Under the pieces are notes generated by a model, which saw only the letters and a list, made by a program, of their open reading frames with translations, did not search any database and was not told where the DNA came from. From Streptococcus caballi DSM 19004 (lineage in GTDB: Bacteria; Bacillota; Bacilli; Lactobacillales; Streptococcaceae), in NCBI RefSeq assembly GCF_000379985.1, contig NZ_KB904073.1:1-34312 (forward strand): DNA of 34,312 bases, read 5' to 3'. The position numbers and the translations under genes are program-made. Shown piece after piece: positions 1-7,474 of the stretch (positions are counted from its first letter, which is position 1; every line of letters begins with the position of its first letter).

Positions 1-2
1 GT

Positions 3-980
3 CAAGACTTCATGGGGGATTATGTTAAGGGCATCAATGAGACAGGTATTAATCCCTTTACAGGAAAAGCAGTTGACAAAGGCACGCAGACGATGACGGA
101 AGCTTATCAAAGCTTTAGAGGAGTTTCACAAACGCTAGCCAGCATTTCTGCCGCTGTAGCAGACTTTTCAGGTTTGTTTGTAGAGGATGATGTTAACCAA
201 ACACCACCACCTAACTATCGTGAGCAGGTGCTGAAAAATATTGAAGAAAGCCAACTTGCAAGAAAAAGCTCGAACTTTAATAGGTATTTAGAAATAGAAG
301 GTGCGACGAAGAAATATCTCAGCACACTCAATGATATGAGCCTTGAAGATAGACAACATTATCAACAATGGAATAAGTATGCGGAAGCAGGCATCAGCCC
401 TGAGGATCGTGTTCGAGTGCTGGAGATTTCAGAGAAGGCACCGGCTAAGGCGAATGAGGTGACAAGCTCTGATACTTCTGATGTGCCAAAGGTTAATCAT
501 CAAGATACAACAAAGACATATATTTCTAAATATGGTGATTTACATGATTATGAGTTTAATGGAATGACTAATCCCGGTCCTTTGGCGGCTCTTCCCTCTA
601 CTCCTAATCGTAATTTTTATGGAGGTCGCTATAACACTAGTGTTTTACAAGAGGATACTATACTTCATAGAGCAGGTAATTCACATAATCCAATGGGGCA
701 ATGGTTTACTGTTGAGGTTCCGAATTCAAGAGCCCAAGTTAGGATTGATACGGCTGTGAAGGATATTTGGATGAATCTAGATGGTTCTTACACTGGACAG
801 TCTCCTATTGATAAAGTTTATAAACTTAAGATACCAAAGGGAACTACAATTTATGAAGGTCCTGTAGGAAGTCAAGGTGGAATTTATCTTGGAGGTATTG
901 ATAAACAACAGATTTTTATCGATTCGCCGTGGAATATAGAGGGTGTAGAAGTTTTAGATTCATGGGCAATATCGCAATAA
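3..980 (+). CDS. Polymorphic toxin, C-terminal part (type 1, possible ADP-ribosyltransferase), 5' end cut by window
   Basis: The reading frame is open to the left edge, so the true start lies outside; the first in-frame ATG is at 12 but has no ribosome site. Residues 1 to about 135 from that ATG are a helical linker with the INPFTGKAVDKGTQTM motif also found at 2345 and, diverged, at about 4497. This linker resembles the middle of LXG effectors of type VII secretion (family resemblance from memory). After a variable stretch, residues about 180-322 form a separate C-terminal domain. It contains LHRAG, GQWFTVE, a PKGTTIYEGPVGSQGG stretch and QQIFI near the end. The order Arg, then an aromatic-Thr strand, then a Gly-rich QIFI strand suggests an ADP-ribosyltransferase-like fold, perhaps related to EF-Tu-modifying toxins. 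This is unproven. A probable immunity gene starts 13 bases downstream. The toxin role is likely; the enzyme class is tentative. Confidence 0.6.
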   Translation, partial: QDFMGDYVKGINETGINPFTGKAVDKGTQTMTEAYQSFRGVSQTLASISAAVADFSGLFVEDDVNQTPPPNYREQVLKNIEESQLARKSSNFNRYLEIEGATKKYLSTLNDMSLEDRQHYQQWNKYAEAGISPEDRVRVLEISEKAPAKANEVTSSDTSDVPKVNHQDTTKTYISKYGDLHDYEFNGMTNPGPLAALPSTPNRNFYGGRYNTSVLQEDTILHRAGNSHNPMGQWFTVEVPNSRAQVRIDTAVKDIWMNLDGSYTGQSPIDKVYKLKIPKGTTIYEGPVGSQGGIYLGGIDKQQIFIDSPWNIEGVEVLDSWAISQ

Positions 981-993
981 AGGAAAATTAAAT

Positions 994-1290
994 ATGAACG
1001 TTAACAATATTATCAAGGCAATTGATTCACTAGTTGACATAATTAATAAGTACCATATTGATGGTGTAAAAGTTCAATTGGAGTATTTAGAAAATCTTAG
1101 AAATATTTTAGTGGATAATATTACCTTATCCGAAAGGGAAAAAATAACAATTTATCAGTCTCTTTTCCCACCACATGGGGGACTGTCTGATATTCATTAT
1201 TGGAATAATAATTTTGAAGTACGTAAACAAGTAAATACAAAAATTTCTGATGCCATAATGATTCTTTCAGATTTCTTGCTGAGAGAGTAA
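994..1290 (+). CDS. Probable immunity protein for the type 1 toxin
   Basis: This 98-residue gene begins 13 bases after the upstream toxin stop, behind AAAGGAAAATTAA. It encodes a small soluble protein with no signal peptide or membrane segment and a high share of Ile, Asn and Leu. I do not recognise the family. The immunity role is inferred only from position: directly downstream of a toxin C-terminus, same strand, short spacing, with another toxin remnant following. The predicted chain is mostly helical with a central PPHGGLSDIHYWNN stretch, which may be a loop. An unrelated small gene caught by recombination is possible but less likely. Confidence 0.55.
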   Translation: MNVNNIIKAIDSLVDIINKYHIDGVKVQLEYLENLRNILVDNITLSEREKITIYQSLFPPHGGLSDIHYWNNNFEVRKQVNTKISDAIMILSDFLLRE

Positions 1291-1337
1291 AAATGCAACA
1301 TTGATAATAAATATTGGCTTACAATAGTGGGAGCTAA

Positions 1338-1763
1338 GTGTGTTACATCCTAAAATCAGTCAAAAGTAAAATTGGGGAAGCTAGTGACATCTCTACTCTT
1401 GAGTCGGTTACTCTTGAAAAAGAAGGTTTTAACAACGGTGCCATAGGAAATCCCGATGATCATGTTGCTTTTGTGATGCCAAAAGAGGCGGGTGAAACCT
1501 TACTGGATGTTAGTAAGGGAGATCCAAGAATTCTTGAAGATTTATTGGGACTTCACCCCGGCGATTTAGGTGATTCTCCAGTTGCTATTGATATTTCAGC
1601 AGAAAATTTACATCATGTTCGTATTCCAAATGGCAATGAAGATTCTGCATTTGAAGGCTATTGGAAACCAGGAGGGCGAACCTATCCCGGTGATATGCCA
1701 GAAGCAGTGGTTGATAAAGTGTCTTGGGGAGACTTTACGATTAAACATTTAGGAGGAAATTAA
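1338..1763 (+). CDS. Truncated toxin C-terminal domain (type 2)
   Basis: The frame opens with GTG right after an in-frame TAA at 1335, with GGGAG at 1329-1333 as a possible ribosome site, so it could be translated as 141 residues. The first 30 residues do not resemble the toxin linker seen elsewhere. The second half holds DPRILEDLLGL, AIDISAENLHHVRIP, NGNEDSAFEGYWKPGGRTYP and MPEAVVD. The same C-terminal pattern recurs as shorter tails at 5942-6121 and 6547-6708, each followed by a homologous immunity gene. The pattern of a short acidic SGNE/NGNE block followed by PGG-T and PEAV is familiar from C-termini of secreted polymorphic toxins, but I cannot name the enzyme class. The lack of a linker or delivery domain indicates a 5'-truncated remnant. 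Only one base separates it from the next gene. Confidence 0.5.
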   Translation: MCYILKSVKSKIGEASDISTLESVTLEKEGFNNGAIGNPDDHVAFVMPKEAGETLLDVSKGDPRILEDLLGLHPGDLGDSPVAIDISAENLHHVRIPNGNEDSAFEGYWKPGGRTYPGDMPEAVVDKVSWGDFTIKHLGGN

Positions 1764-1764
1764 T

Positions 1765-2190
1765 ATGGGAATTACAGATATCACATGGGAAGAATTTGAA
1801 ACATACGATAAAGTCAAGTCGCCCGTTCCTTATGATTTTCGAACACATGATGGAAAGTACTATACTTTTGGAGAATTTGGAATTGCCTCGGTTCGTCGTA
1901 TTTTTGAAATTGAGAAATCGGATTTTGACGAATATTTATCCGGTAAGCGAACTGCTAGAGAAGTTGATTTTAAGGCTGAAAATGATCGCTGGCCACCAAC
2001 GGAAGAACAAAAAAAAGCTAGTGAAAAAAAATTCGTGGAAAAAGGACTGACCCCTTTGATAGCTAATCCAAAGAGTAGAGAGTTATTTTCTCAAGAGGAA
2101 CTTGAAAAGCTTATCCCGCTTGCAGAACAAAAATGGATTGACTGGAAAGGCAAGCTGCCAGATGATTATGTGTCACCGTTGAAAAAATAA
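1765..2190 (+). CDS. Probable immunity protein for type 2 toxin, copy A
   Basis: 141 residues, starting at ATG 1765 behind TTAGGAGGAAATTAAT, whose Shine-Dalgarno lies inside the toxin tail's last codons. It begins MGITDITWEEFETYDKV and ends PDDYVSPLKK. Two homologues of exactly the same length lie at 6123-6548 and 6690-7115; all three end with the same GKLPDDYVSPLKK. The protein is soluble and acidic, with WPPTEEQKK and ELF-QEELE-LIP motifs shared by all copies. Each copy directly follows a type 2 toxin tail, a consistent pairing that supports an immunity role. The family name is unknown to me. Its last 45 bases and the following dozen bases nearly match those at 7072-7130, suggesting a recombination seam. 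Confidence 0.65.
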   Translation: MGITDITWEEFETYDKVKSPVPYDFRTHDGKYYTFGEFGIASVRRIFEIEKSDFDEYLSGKRTAREVDFKAENDRWPPTEEQKKASEKKFVEKGLTPLIANPKSRELFSQEELEKLIPLAEQKWIDWKGKLPDDYVSPLKK

Positions 2191-2239
2191 GTACAAACCT
2201 TATGTCAATAGCTACAATCCTTATTATGCTCATCAGGTC

Positions 2240-3232
2240 TTGTTCAATTTTGACAAAAGATCCAAGGCGAAGCAACTCTATATTATCAAGTGTTATTATG
2301 AGCTAGAGTCCAAAGAAACTGTTAGTGTCCGCAGTCAAGACTTCATGGGGGATTATGTTAAGGGCATCAATGAGACAGGTATTAATCCCTTTACAGGAAA
2401 AGCAGTTGACAAAGGCACGCAGACGATGGCGGAAGCCTATCAAAGCTTTAGAGGAGTTTCACAAACGCTAGCCAGCATTTCCGCTGCTGTGGCAGACTTT
2501 TCAGGTTTGTTTGTAGAGGATAATGTTAACCAAACACCGCCACCTAACTATCGTGAGCAGGTGCTGAAAAATATTGAAGAAAGCCAACTTGCAAGAAAAA
2601 GCTCGAACTTTAATAAGTATTTAGAAATAGAAGGTGCGACGAAGAAATATCTCAGCACACTCAATGGTATGAGCTTTGAAGATGCACGGAAGTATACACA
2701 ATGGAATAAGTATGCGGAGGCGGGTATTGATCCAGAAGCTAGACTTAGAATTATGGATGAGGGGATTTTTTCACCAAAGACTTATGTGGAATTTTCTGCT
2801 GCCAATCCTACTCAAAATGTGGACGACTATATTGAACTTGTTAGAGGTCAATCTCCGTGGCCAAAAGAGTATACACCAAAAAAGGTTGTCTTGAAACCTG
2901 GTGATACATTTGAAATGGCGATGCACCCTGATCAAGACGATTTTAGACCAGGTAATTTTGGAACAGATATGAATTCAATACAAAATATAGATTATGTACG
3001 GGATAATTTAGCTGTTAAATCGAATTGGAAAGATAAAATTGATAGGGTCAATCAGTATCGTGTCAAAGATGGTGTTGAATTACCTGCTCAAGTAGGTCCA
3101 GTTGGACCTCAAATAGACTTGGGAACCGATAGATACTTGCCCGGCGGGCCAAATCAGATTGAATTATTATTAGATAGAGCTATTAATAAGATGGAATATC
3201 TTGAATTGATTGGTCAGAGGCCGATTGACTAA
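2240..3232 (+). CDS. Polymorphic toxin, linker plus type 3 C-terminal domain (orphan module)
   Basis: The frame is open from the end of the preceding immunity gene. The TTG at 2240 has no good ribosome site, and the first ATG is at 2345 (MGDYVKG), so the start is uncertain and the module may be silent unless recombined or read through. The linker (residues about 36-165 from the TTG) is almost identical in DNA to positions 1-340. The C-terminal domain runs from about residue 175 to 330: ANPTQNVDDYIELVRG, KKVVLKPGDTFEMAM, a DNLAVKSNWK segment, VGPVGPQIDLG and LPGGPNQIELLL. A homologous domain ends the broken gene at 3878-5266. The QIE in a Gly-rich context recalls the QxE/ExE strand of ADP-ribosyltransferases, but that is speculation. 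The gene lacks an LXG N-terminus, so it is best seen as an orphan toxin cassette with its immunity gene next to it. Confidence 0.6.
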   Translation: MFNFDKRSKAKQLYIIKCYYELESKETVSVRSQDFMGDYVKGINETGINPFTGKAVDKGTQTMAEAYQSFRGVSQTLASISAAVADFSGLFVEDNVNQTPPPNYREQVLKNIEESQLARKSSNFNKYLEIEGATKKYLSTLNGMSFEDARKYTQWNKYAEAGIDPEARLRIMDEGIFSPKTYVEFSAANPTQNVDDYIELVRGQSPWPKEYTPKKVVLKPGDTFEMAMHPDQDDFRPGNFGTDMNSIQNIDYVRDNLAVKSNWKDKIDRVNQYRVKDGVELPAQVGPVGPQIDLGTDRYLPGGPNQIELLLDRAINKMEYLELIGQRPID

Positions 3233-3248
3233 AGGAGGAAGAATTGAA

Positions 3249-3803
3249 ATGGAAATTAAAATTATAGACAACATAGTAAAGTGGGAGTATAACGAAAAAT
3301 CTGTAGAAATTAAGATAGATAATGTTATATGGTCAAGATTTCGCAAAGACAAAGATATGATTTTTATAAAAACCGGTAAAAACTTCATTGCTAATGCATA
3401 TTATTATTATGCCTTGAGTGGGGAACCTTTGATGAAATATGATTTAGAAACCGGTGAAGTTACTTGGTATCATAACGGAGAACATCAATTAGCTCTACCT
3501 TACACAGAAACAGTTGGTTTCTATCCAGAGCATAATTTACTTTTGATTATCTACAGAACAGCTGAAGAGCGAAATGCTATCACAGCTATGAAGGTTTTTG
3601 ATTTAAATGGTAATCTTCTTCATTTGTTCACTTCTCCTGAAGGCTACACAATGCTGTATGTCACTGAGATAGAAGAAAAGCATGCCAAGGTTGTCTGTGA
3701 TGCCACCATTGAAGAAAATGTTGACCCGTATGGCCGTGACCGTTTTAATTTTACATTAGATTTACAAACAGGTCAGTGGGATAAGGTTGGTTTAGCATAT
3801 TAA
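3249..3803 (+). CDS. Probable immunity protein for type 3 toxin, copy A
   Basis: I chose ATG 3249 because AAAGGAGGAAG lies 6-8 bases upstream; an earlier TTG at 3210 overlaps the toxin end and has no site. The 184-residue product has no signal peptide or membrane helix. It is rich in alternating beta-type segments, with YYYYALSGEP, DLETGEVTWYHNGEHQLALPYTE and SPEGYTMLYVTEI. A homologue of equal length lies at 5279-5833, behind the second copy of the type 3 toxin domain, so the pair travels as a unit. The repeated strand-turn pattern (DLNGN, DLETG, DLQTG) suggests a small beta-propeller or beta-sandwich; that is inference. I do not recognise a named family. Confidence 0.6.
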   Translation: MEIKIIDNIVKWEYNEKSVEIKIDNVIWSRFRKDKDMIFIKTGKNFIANAYYYYALSGEPLMKYDLETGEVTWYHNGEHQLALPYTETVGFYPEHNLLLIIYRTAEERNAITAMKVFDLNGNLLHLFTSPEGYTMLYVTEIEEKHAKVVCDATIEENVDPYGRDRFNFTLDLQTGQWDKVGLAY

Positions 3804-3877
3804 ACTGCAACCAAGTTTTTGAAAATGTGGACAGACAATTTCCGCAGCTTCGATAGTATTTTTTAGAGAAGGTAAAG

Positions 3878-5266
3878 ATGACGCCTTCTCTTTTGCCTAT
3901 TCTCTGGGCAACTGATTATTCCCTCTATGAGTACCTTATCACCCGGGGAGATATTGGCAAGGCAGAGTTAGACCGACTGGAGACCATGTTTGCCAATCTG
4001 CGTCCAGAGGACAAGGCTAAACTTGCCCCATCAGTGCTGGTCGCAAAAAAGACAGCTGCTGCTAAGGTTAAAATTGATAGGATGAGCCCGCAGGAGTTTA
4101 AGAAAGCGTATGCCCACGTCATCAGCAGCTACCAGACCTATATCAGTACAGGTTATTTCTAGCCTGTAGCAAGTGCAGAGGAGCGCTATGCCTTGGCGTA
4201 CTACAAGAAGATCAAGGACAGTCCGGCCTATCAGAAGCAGGATTTGCCCAAGGACAGTCCGGTTTTCAAAGCCTCCGTCAACCAGTTGACTCTATCTCAG
4301 CTAGAGAAGGCCTATCCTTATCTGACCCGGCTTTATCCCGGTCCAGATGCTCTGGAACGCCTGCAGATGACGGAGACGGAGCGCCAGCAGGCGGACTATG
4401 TGCTAGACCGCTACCAGGAAGTCCTGGCACAGCAACTTGTTAACTGGCGTAGCCCGACAGCCATGCAGGACTACGCCAGTTATATCAAAGCAAGTGGACG
4501 CAACCCTTATACAGGTCAAAAGGTTGATGAGGGCACCCGACTTATGGCAGAGCACTATAGTTGGGTGAAGGGGAGTTCAACACTCGTCGCTTCTTTAATA
4601 AGTGCGAAGATAGACTTTGACGAGATGATGGTGGCCAACCACACTGGTAATAAGAATTATCGCAGTCAGGATGACTTACTTGGTTCTTTTGAAGACTCTA
4701 TGTCACCAGAGGATGCGAAGTGATATGCAGATTGGAATGATTTTGTAGAGGCAGGAGTTGAGCCGGAAGCACGATTGCGAATCATGGATGAAGAGATTTT
4801 TTCACCAAAGACCTATGTAGAATTTTCTGCTGCCAATCCTACTCAGAATGTGGACGACTATATTGAACTTGTTAGAGGTCCATCTCCATGGCCGAAGGGT
4901 TATACACCAAAAAAGGTTGTCTTAAAACCTGGTGATACATTTGAAATGGCAATGTCGCCTAAAAGAATACAAAAAGATACGTGGCCAGGAGCTTTTGGAA
5001 CAGATATTGGAACTATTACAGATAAAGATTATGTTTATTATGATTTGGCAGTTAAATCGAACTGGAAACCAGATATTGACCGCGTTGTCCAGTATCGTGT
5101 CAAAGATGGCGTTGAATTGCCTGCTCAAGTAGGACCAATTGGCCCTCAAATAGATGTAGAAGCCAACCGATACTTGCCAGGCGGTCCAAATCAGATTGAA
5201 TTACTAGTTCCTAAAGAGGAGAGAATGAATTACCTAGAAATTGTTGGTAAAAGATATATTGATTGA
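3878..5266 (+). pseudogene. Broken LXG-type toxin gene, type 3 C-terminus, two in-frame stops
   Basis: Three open stretches (3878-4162, 4193-4723, 4775-5266) lie in one frame and together read as a single protein of about 460 codons, interrupted by TAG at 4160-4162 and TGA at 4721-4723. The first part (SLYEYLITRGDIGKAELDRL, KLAPSVLVAKK, AAAKVKIDRM) resembles the middle helical region of LXG effectors, so the delivery domain is already missing. The next part has SYIKASGRNPYTGQKVDEGT, a diverged version of the shared linker. The last part has the type 3 toxin domain, close to that at 2740-3232. The TGA falls at EDAK-stop-YADWN, where the intact copy reads EDARKYTQWN; a single CGA to TGA change would explain it. 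A ribosome site (GAGAAGG) precedes ATG 3878. The intact immunity gene follows 12 bases after the stop. Confidence 0.75.
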
Positions 5267-5278
5267 GTGAGGGTAAAT

Positions 5279-5833
5279 ATGAAAGTTGAATATAATAGTA
5301 CTAATGTATCATGGGAGTACAATGGAAAAAAGATAGAAATTACCTTGGATAAGGTTTTACATGCTAGATTTAGTAAGTATACAAATAAGATTGAAATTGA
5401 AACCGGAGAAGGTTTTATTGAGGAATGGGTATACTACTATACTCTAACTGGAGTTTTTTTAGCAAAGCAACATTTAGACACTGGAGAAATTACATGGTTT
5501 CACAATGGTGAACACCGATTGTCTCTTCCCTATACTGAAACGATTGGATTCTATCCTGACTATGAGTTGATATTTATTATTTATCGACTTTCAGAAGATG
5601 AGAGTTCTGTTACGGCTATGAAAGTTTTCAATCTAGATGGGAATCTTATTAATTCATTAGATTCGCCTGAGGGATATACTATGCTTTATGTGTCTGAAAT
5701 AAAAGATGAAAAAGTGAGAGTTGCTTGTGAGGCAATTGACAGAGAAAATTATGATCCCTATGGAAGAAGCCGATTCCATTTTGCCTTGGATTTAAAAGAC
5801 CAAAAATGGGTAAAAGATGGTTTGGCCTACTAA
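5279..5833 (+). CDS. Probable immunity protein for type 3 toxin, copy B
   Basis: ATG 5279 follows GAGTGAGGGTAAAT; a GTG at 5267 in the same frame overlaps that ribosome site and was rejected. The 184-residue product is the same length as copy A at 3249-3803 and aligns along its whole length: TWFHNGEHRLSLPYTETIGF, SPEGYTMLYVSEI and a WVKDGLAY end against WDKVGLAY. It is soluble, with no signal peptide. Its partner toxin upstream is destroyed by two stops, yet this gene is open and has good translation signals, which suggests selection for immunity against toxin from other cells or from the copy upstream. Divergence from copy A is substantial at protein level, so the two may protect against different variants. 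Confidence 0.6.
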   Translation: MKVEYNSTNVSWEYNGKKIEITLDKVLHARFSKYTNKIEIETGEGFIEEWVYYYTLTGVFLAKQHLDTGEITWFHNGEHRLSLPYTETIGFYPDYELIFIIYRLSEDESSVTAMKVFNLDGNLINSLDSPEGYTMLYVSEIKDEKVRVACEAIDRENYDPYGRSRFHFALDLKDQKWVKDGLAY

Positions 5834-5941
5834 TCCTAAGAGAGGACGGATCTCCTCTACAAAGTAATCTGATGTTCAGATGGACACTCCAAGCCGTGAT
5901 GTTGGTGGCACAGCGACTTTTACATACCCAGACTCGCAGGG
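5834..5941 (+). other. Scar region with a short reading-frame fragment
   Basis: There is an inverted repeat AGAGGA/TCCTCT at about 5842-5858. A fragment in a different frame from the following tail reads about 24 residues (MDTPSRDVGGTATFTYPDS) before the sequence switches frame near 5940 into the type 2 toxin tail. This looks like the junction of a deletion or recombination event. I do not recognise the fragment. Confidence 0.35.
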
Positions 5942-6121
5942 GTTATTGATATTCCAGCTGAAAATTTGCACAATGTTCGTATTCCGAGTGGCAATGAAGA
6001 TTCTGCCTTTGATGGTTATTGGAAACCAGGAGGTCGTACTTATCCTGGTGATATGCCAGAAGCGGTTGTAGATGAAATTCCTTGGGGTAACTATACATTT
6101 AGACAGTTAGGAGGACATTAA
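5942..6121 (+). pseudogene. Type 2 toxin tail, copy B (5'-truncated)
   Basis: In this frame the sequence reads VIDIPAENLHNVRIPSGNE, then a WKPGGRTYPGDMPEAVVDEI block, ending in LGGH and TAA at 6119-6121. It matches the end of the 1338-1763 product almost residue for residue. It has no start codon or ribosome site and covers only about 59 codons, so it is a remnant. Its final codons contain the TTAGGAGG ribosome site that serves the immunity gene starting at 6123, which may be why this end has been kept. Confidence 0.65.
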
Positions 6122-6122
6122 A

Positions 6123-6548
6123 ATGAGCTTAACAGATATTACTTGGGAAGAATTTGATACTTACGATAAAGTAGGGTCTCCAATGCCTTATGATTTCCGA
6201 ATACATAATGGCAAATATTATACGTTTGAAGAATTTGGTATTGCTTCAGTTCGACGAGTTTTTGAAATTGATAATTCAGATTTTAGTGACTATCTATCCG
6301 GAAAGCGAACAGCTGAAGAGATTGATTTTAAAGCGCAAAATGGTTATTGGCCACCGACGGAGGAAGAAAGGAAAATGGATAAAAAAAATTTTTTAGCAAA
6401 ACACCCGTCTTCTTTGATTAATGTCCCTAAAAATAGAGAACTATTTACTCAAGAAGAGCTTGAAGAACTGATTCCAGTTGCGGAAGAACTCTGGATAAAA
6501 GGTGAAGGCAAGCTGCCAGATGATTATGTTTCTCCCTTGAAAAAGTGA
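6123..6548 (+). CDS. Probable immunity protein for type 2 toxin, copy B
   Basis: 141 residues from ATG 6123, 1 base after the toxin-tail stop, with the Shine-Dalgarno inside the tail. It begins MSLTDITWEEFDTYDKVGSP and is close to copy A at 1765-2190 along the full length, including YYTFEEFGIASVRRVFEI and WPPTEE. It ends in PDDYVSPLKK like the other two copies. It is a soluble acidic protein of unnamed family. The immunity role is inferred from repeated pairing with type 2 toxin tails. Near its middle it has a KKNFLAKHPSSLINVP stretch where the copies differ most, possibly the specificity region. Confidence 0.62.
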   Translation: MSLTDITWEEFDTYDKVGSPMPYDFRIHNGKYYTFEEFGIASVRRVFEIDNSDFSDYLSGKRTAEEIDFKAQNGYWPPTEEERKMDKKNFLAKHPSSLINVPKNRELFTQEELEELIPVAEELWIKGEGKLPDDYVSPLKK

Positions 6549-6708
6549 CTTCATTTCCGCATATTTCTCGAAACCGAGTGGTAATGAATTCGGAGCCAAC
6601 GATTGGTGGCGACCTGGAGGGCGCACCTATCCAGGTGATATGCCGGAAGGAGTTATGAAAGATATTAGTACAAAAGAAGGAGACTACACATGGAAAAAAC
6701 TAAATTAA
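6547..6708 (+). pseudogene. Type 2 toxin tail, copy C, overlapping the next immunity gene
   Basis: Beginning inside the stop of the upstream immunity gene, this frame reads DFISAYFSKPSGNEFGANDW, then a WRPGGRTYPGDMPEGVMKDI block, ending TWKKLN at TAA 6706-6708. It is the same PGGRTYPGDMPE fold element as the other tails but with GANDWW in place of SAFEGYW, so it is a distinct variant. There is no start or ribosome site. Its last 19 bases overlap the start of the immunity gene at 6690 in another frame, the sort of overlap seen in translationally coupled toxin-immunity pairs. Confidence 0.62.
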
Positions 6709-7115
6709 GCTGGGAAGATGTCATAAAATTTGAAGAAGTTAAAGGATACAGTCAGCAAATCTGGCGTCACCACGGGAAATACTATTTTGTAGCAGAAGAA
6801 GGAGGTATCGCAGAACAACGAGTCGTTTATGAACTGCCAAAGGACTTGTTTGAGTTATTGGAACGCAACGAAAAAAGTATGGCAGATATCCATTTTAAGT
6901 TGAGATATGATTCCTGGCCGCCGACAGAAGAACAAAAAAAAGCAGCCGACAAAAAATTTCTTCAAAAATCCCCGATTGCTTTAATTGCGGACCCGACTAG
7001 TTGGGAACTATTCACCCAAGAAGAACTAGAAGAACTGATTCCAATTGCAGAACAAAAATGGATTGACTGGAAGGGCAAGCTGCCAGATGATTATGTGTCA
7101 CCGTTGAAAAAATAA
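6690..7115 (+). CDS. Probable immunity protein for type 2 toxin, copy C
   Basis: 141 residues starting at ATG 6690, within the toxin tail, behind AGAAGGAGAC. It starts MEKTKLSWEDVIKFEEV and is the most diverged of the three copies in its first half (WRHHGKYYFVAEEGGIAEQR), while its second half (WPPTEEQKKA, LFTQEELEELIPIAEQKWID) nearly matches copy A. This mosaic pattern, with a variable front and constant back, fits recombination between immunity genes. Overlap with the toxin tail suggests translational coupling in the ancestral pair. The family is unnamed to me and the role is inferred from context. Confidence 0.62.
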   Translation: MEKTKLSWEDVIKFEEVKGYSQQIWRHHGKYYFVAEEGGIAEQRVVYELPKDLFELLERNEKSMADIHFKLRYDSWPPTEEQKKAADKKFLQKSPIALIADPTSWELFTQEELEELIPIAEQKWIDWKGKLPDDYVSPLKK

Positions 7116-7420
7116 GTGCAAACCTTACGTTTGTTCCTTTTTATAGGATAATTCACCTCTCTCTTCCTTTCAGTTGATACAATAAGCTTGAGTTGTATAA
7201 TTGAGCTCATTTGTTAGGTCTTTGAATCATTTCAAAATGGGAATAATGGTTATCTGGACTTTTGATTTCAGGGGGACTTATCTTCTCAAATTGTAATCCT
7301 TCTTTGTTCTTCTCGTTTTGATAGATTTTCAAAACTACCACTGTTCTGTCATCATCTTTTACAAAAGACAAGCTTCTGAAATTATCTTTCAATTGCTTGT
7401 CTTTTTTGTTCAAAGTTGAC

Positions 7421-7470
7421 ATTTGTCACATTTTAGATGACATTTATCCTTCTACCAAGGTGACATTTTG
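7421..7470. repeat. Clustered TGACATTT repeats, possible insertion-sequence end
   Basis: TGACATTT occurs at about 7422, 7438 and 7461, with a variant TCACATTT at about 7431. Direct repeats with this spacing are typical of the multi-repeat ends of IS21-family elements, but no istA or istB is visible and no partner end was found. This would be a solo end or a remnant. Confidence 0.3.
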
Positions 7471-7474
7471 CAAT

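Noticed and set aside
1..7130. CRISPR array or integron
   Set aside because: The repeats are long coding linkers with different spacing, with no short regular repeats, attC-like sites or integrase.
7207..7422. 71-codon minus-strand frame before the PTS operon
   Set aside because: No ribosome site and no family resemblance; its start lies at the repeat cluster, so it may be chance or an insertion-sequence remnant.
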